From an uncultured Lachnospiraceae bacterium (GTDB taxonomy: Bacteria; Bacillota; Clostridia; Lachnospirales; Lachnospiraceae): a stretch of 5,381 nucleotides of DNA. Below, one piece after another: positions 5,243 to 5,381 of this stretch. Positions within the stretch are counted from its first letter, which is position 1, and each line of letters opens with the position of its first letter. The notes beneath the pieces were generated by a model. That model did not search any database. It saw nothing but the letters and a program-made list of their open reading frames with translations, and was not told the origin of the DNA. The position numbers and the translations under genes are program-made. Where the stretch lies: the NCBI GenBank assembly GCA_902783305.1, contig CACZQU010000003.1, forward strand, positions 1-5,381. Reading direction: 5' to 3'.

Positions 5243-5381
5243 TGTTAATCCCCTTGATGTTTCTTTTTCTCATTTCATGCGTAAACGGTAAGTCATTACA
5301 GGTTCCTGAATATCGGTCTTGTCATCCGCCTTCTGGCGGCTTCAGACAGGATCCGGCGTAGACTCTGAAGACAAATTATGT
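5243..5381 (-). other. Region upstream of the NTPase-CYTH gene
   Basis: A possible promoter reads ATGACA (5325-5320), a 19-base spacer and TGTAAT (5300-5295); the spacer is longer than ideal, so this is uncertain. A small hairpin CCGCC-TTCT-GGCGG (5326-5339) lies upstream without a T-run. One minus-strand frame stays open from the right edge to a TAA at 5298-5296 (27 codons), with many Arg and Ala residues; it could be the tail of another gene, but nothing in it is recognisable. No other feature is seen here. Confidence 0.3.

Noticed and set aside
4163..5248. A 361-codon open frame on the plus strand opposite the NTPase-CYTH gene
   Set aside because: It lies almost exactly antisense to a gene with clear Walker A and CYTH motifs, and its translation shows no recognisable domain. 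It is best explained by codon bias of the real gene.
5296..5381. Possible C-terminal fragment of another minus-strand gene at the right edge
   Set aside because: Only 27 codons are visible with no family signal, so a gene call is not supported; it is mentioned only in the upstream-region entry.

Overview
The window looks like a chromosomal segment of a low-to-moderate GC Bacillota (Firmicutes), probably a clostridial or erysipelotrichial anaerobe. The basis is strong AGGAGG-type ribosome binding sites, compact intrinsic terminators, a DUF819 membrane protein and an AIM24/TIGR00266 protein. The exact taxon cannot be read from the sequence. All five supported genes lie on the minus strand, so they are transcribed from high to low coordinates. 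No RNA gene, CRISPR array, insertion sequence or prophage gene was seen.

In order of transcription: (1) 5242-4139 encodes a fusion of an N-terminal P-loop NTPase/kinase-like domain (AAA_28 type) and a C-terminal CYTH/triphosphate-tunnel domain. (2) 3904-3332 encodes a short Crp/Fnr-family regulator. Its promoter has a near-consensus -10 and an inverted repeat centred at about -41.5, the classical position for an activator of this family, which suggests autoregulation. A strong terminator at 3173-3146 closes this unit. (3) 2984-2049 encodes a PfkB-family sugar/nucleoside kinase of the pseudouridine-kinase-like type. (4) 1917-709 encodes a DUF819 (YjcL-like) integral membrane protein, probably a transporter, with its own likely promoter and a strong terminator at 577-554. 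(5) 394 to the left edge encodes the N-terminal 131 residues of an AIM24/TIGR00266 protein. It has an extended -10 promoter, two LacI/cre-like palindromes around and after the predicted start point, and a long 5' UTR hairpin.

The kinase and DUF819 genes probably work together: the membrane protein would move a nucleoside- or sugar-like compound that the kinase phosphorylates. This is inferred from adjacency and family only. The Crp/Fnr regulator directly upstream is a candidate controller of that pair, but no second copy of its putative operator was found in front of the kinase. The NTPase-CYTH gene and the AIM24 gene appear to be separate units. The most interesting points are the NTPase-CYTH fusion, the unassigned kinase-DUF819 pair, and the operator at -41.5 in front of the regulator gene.
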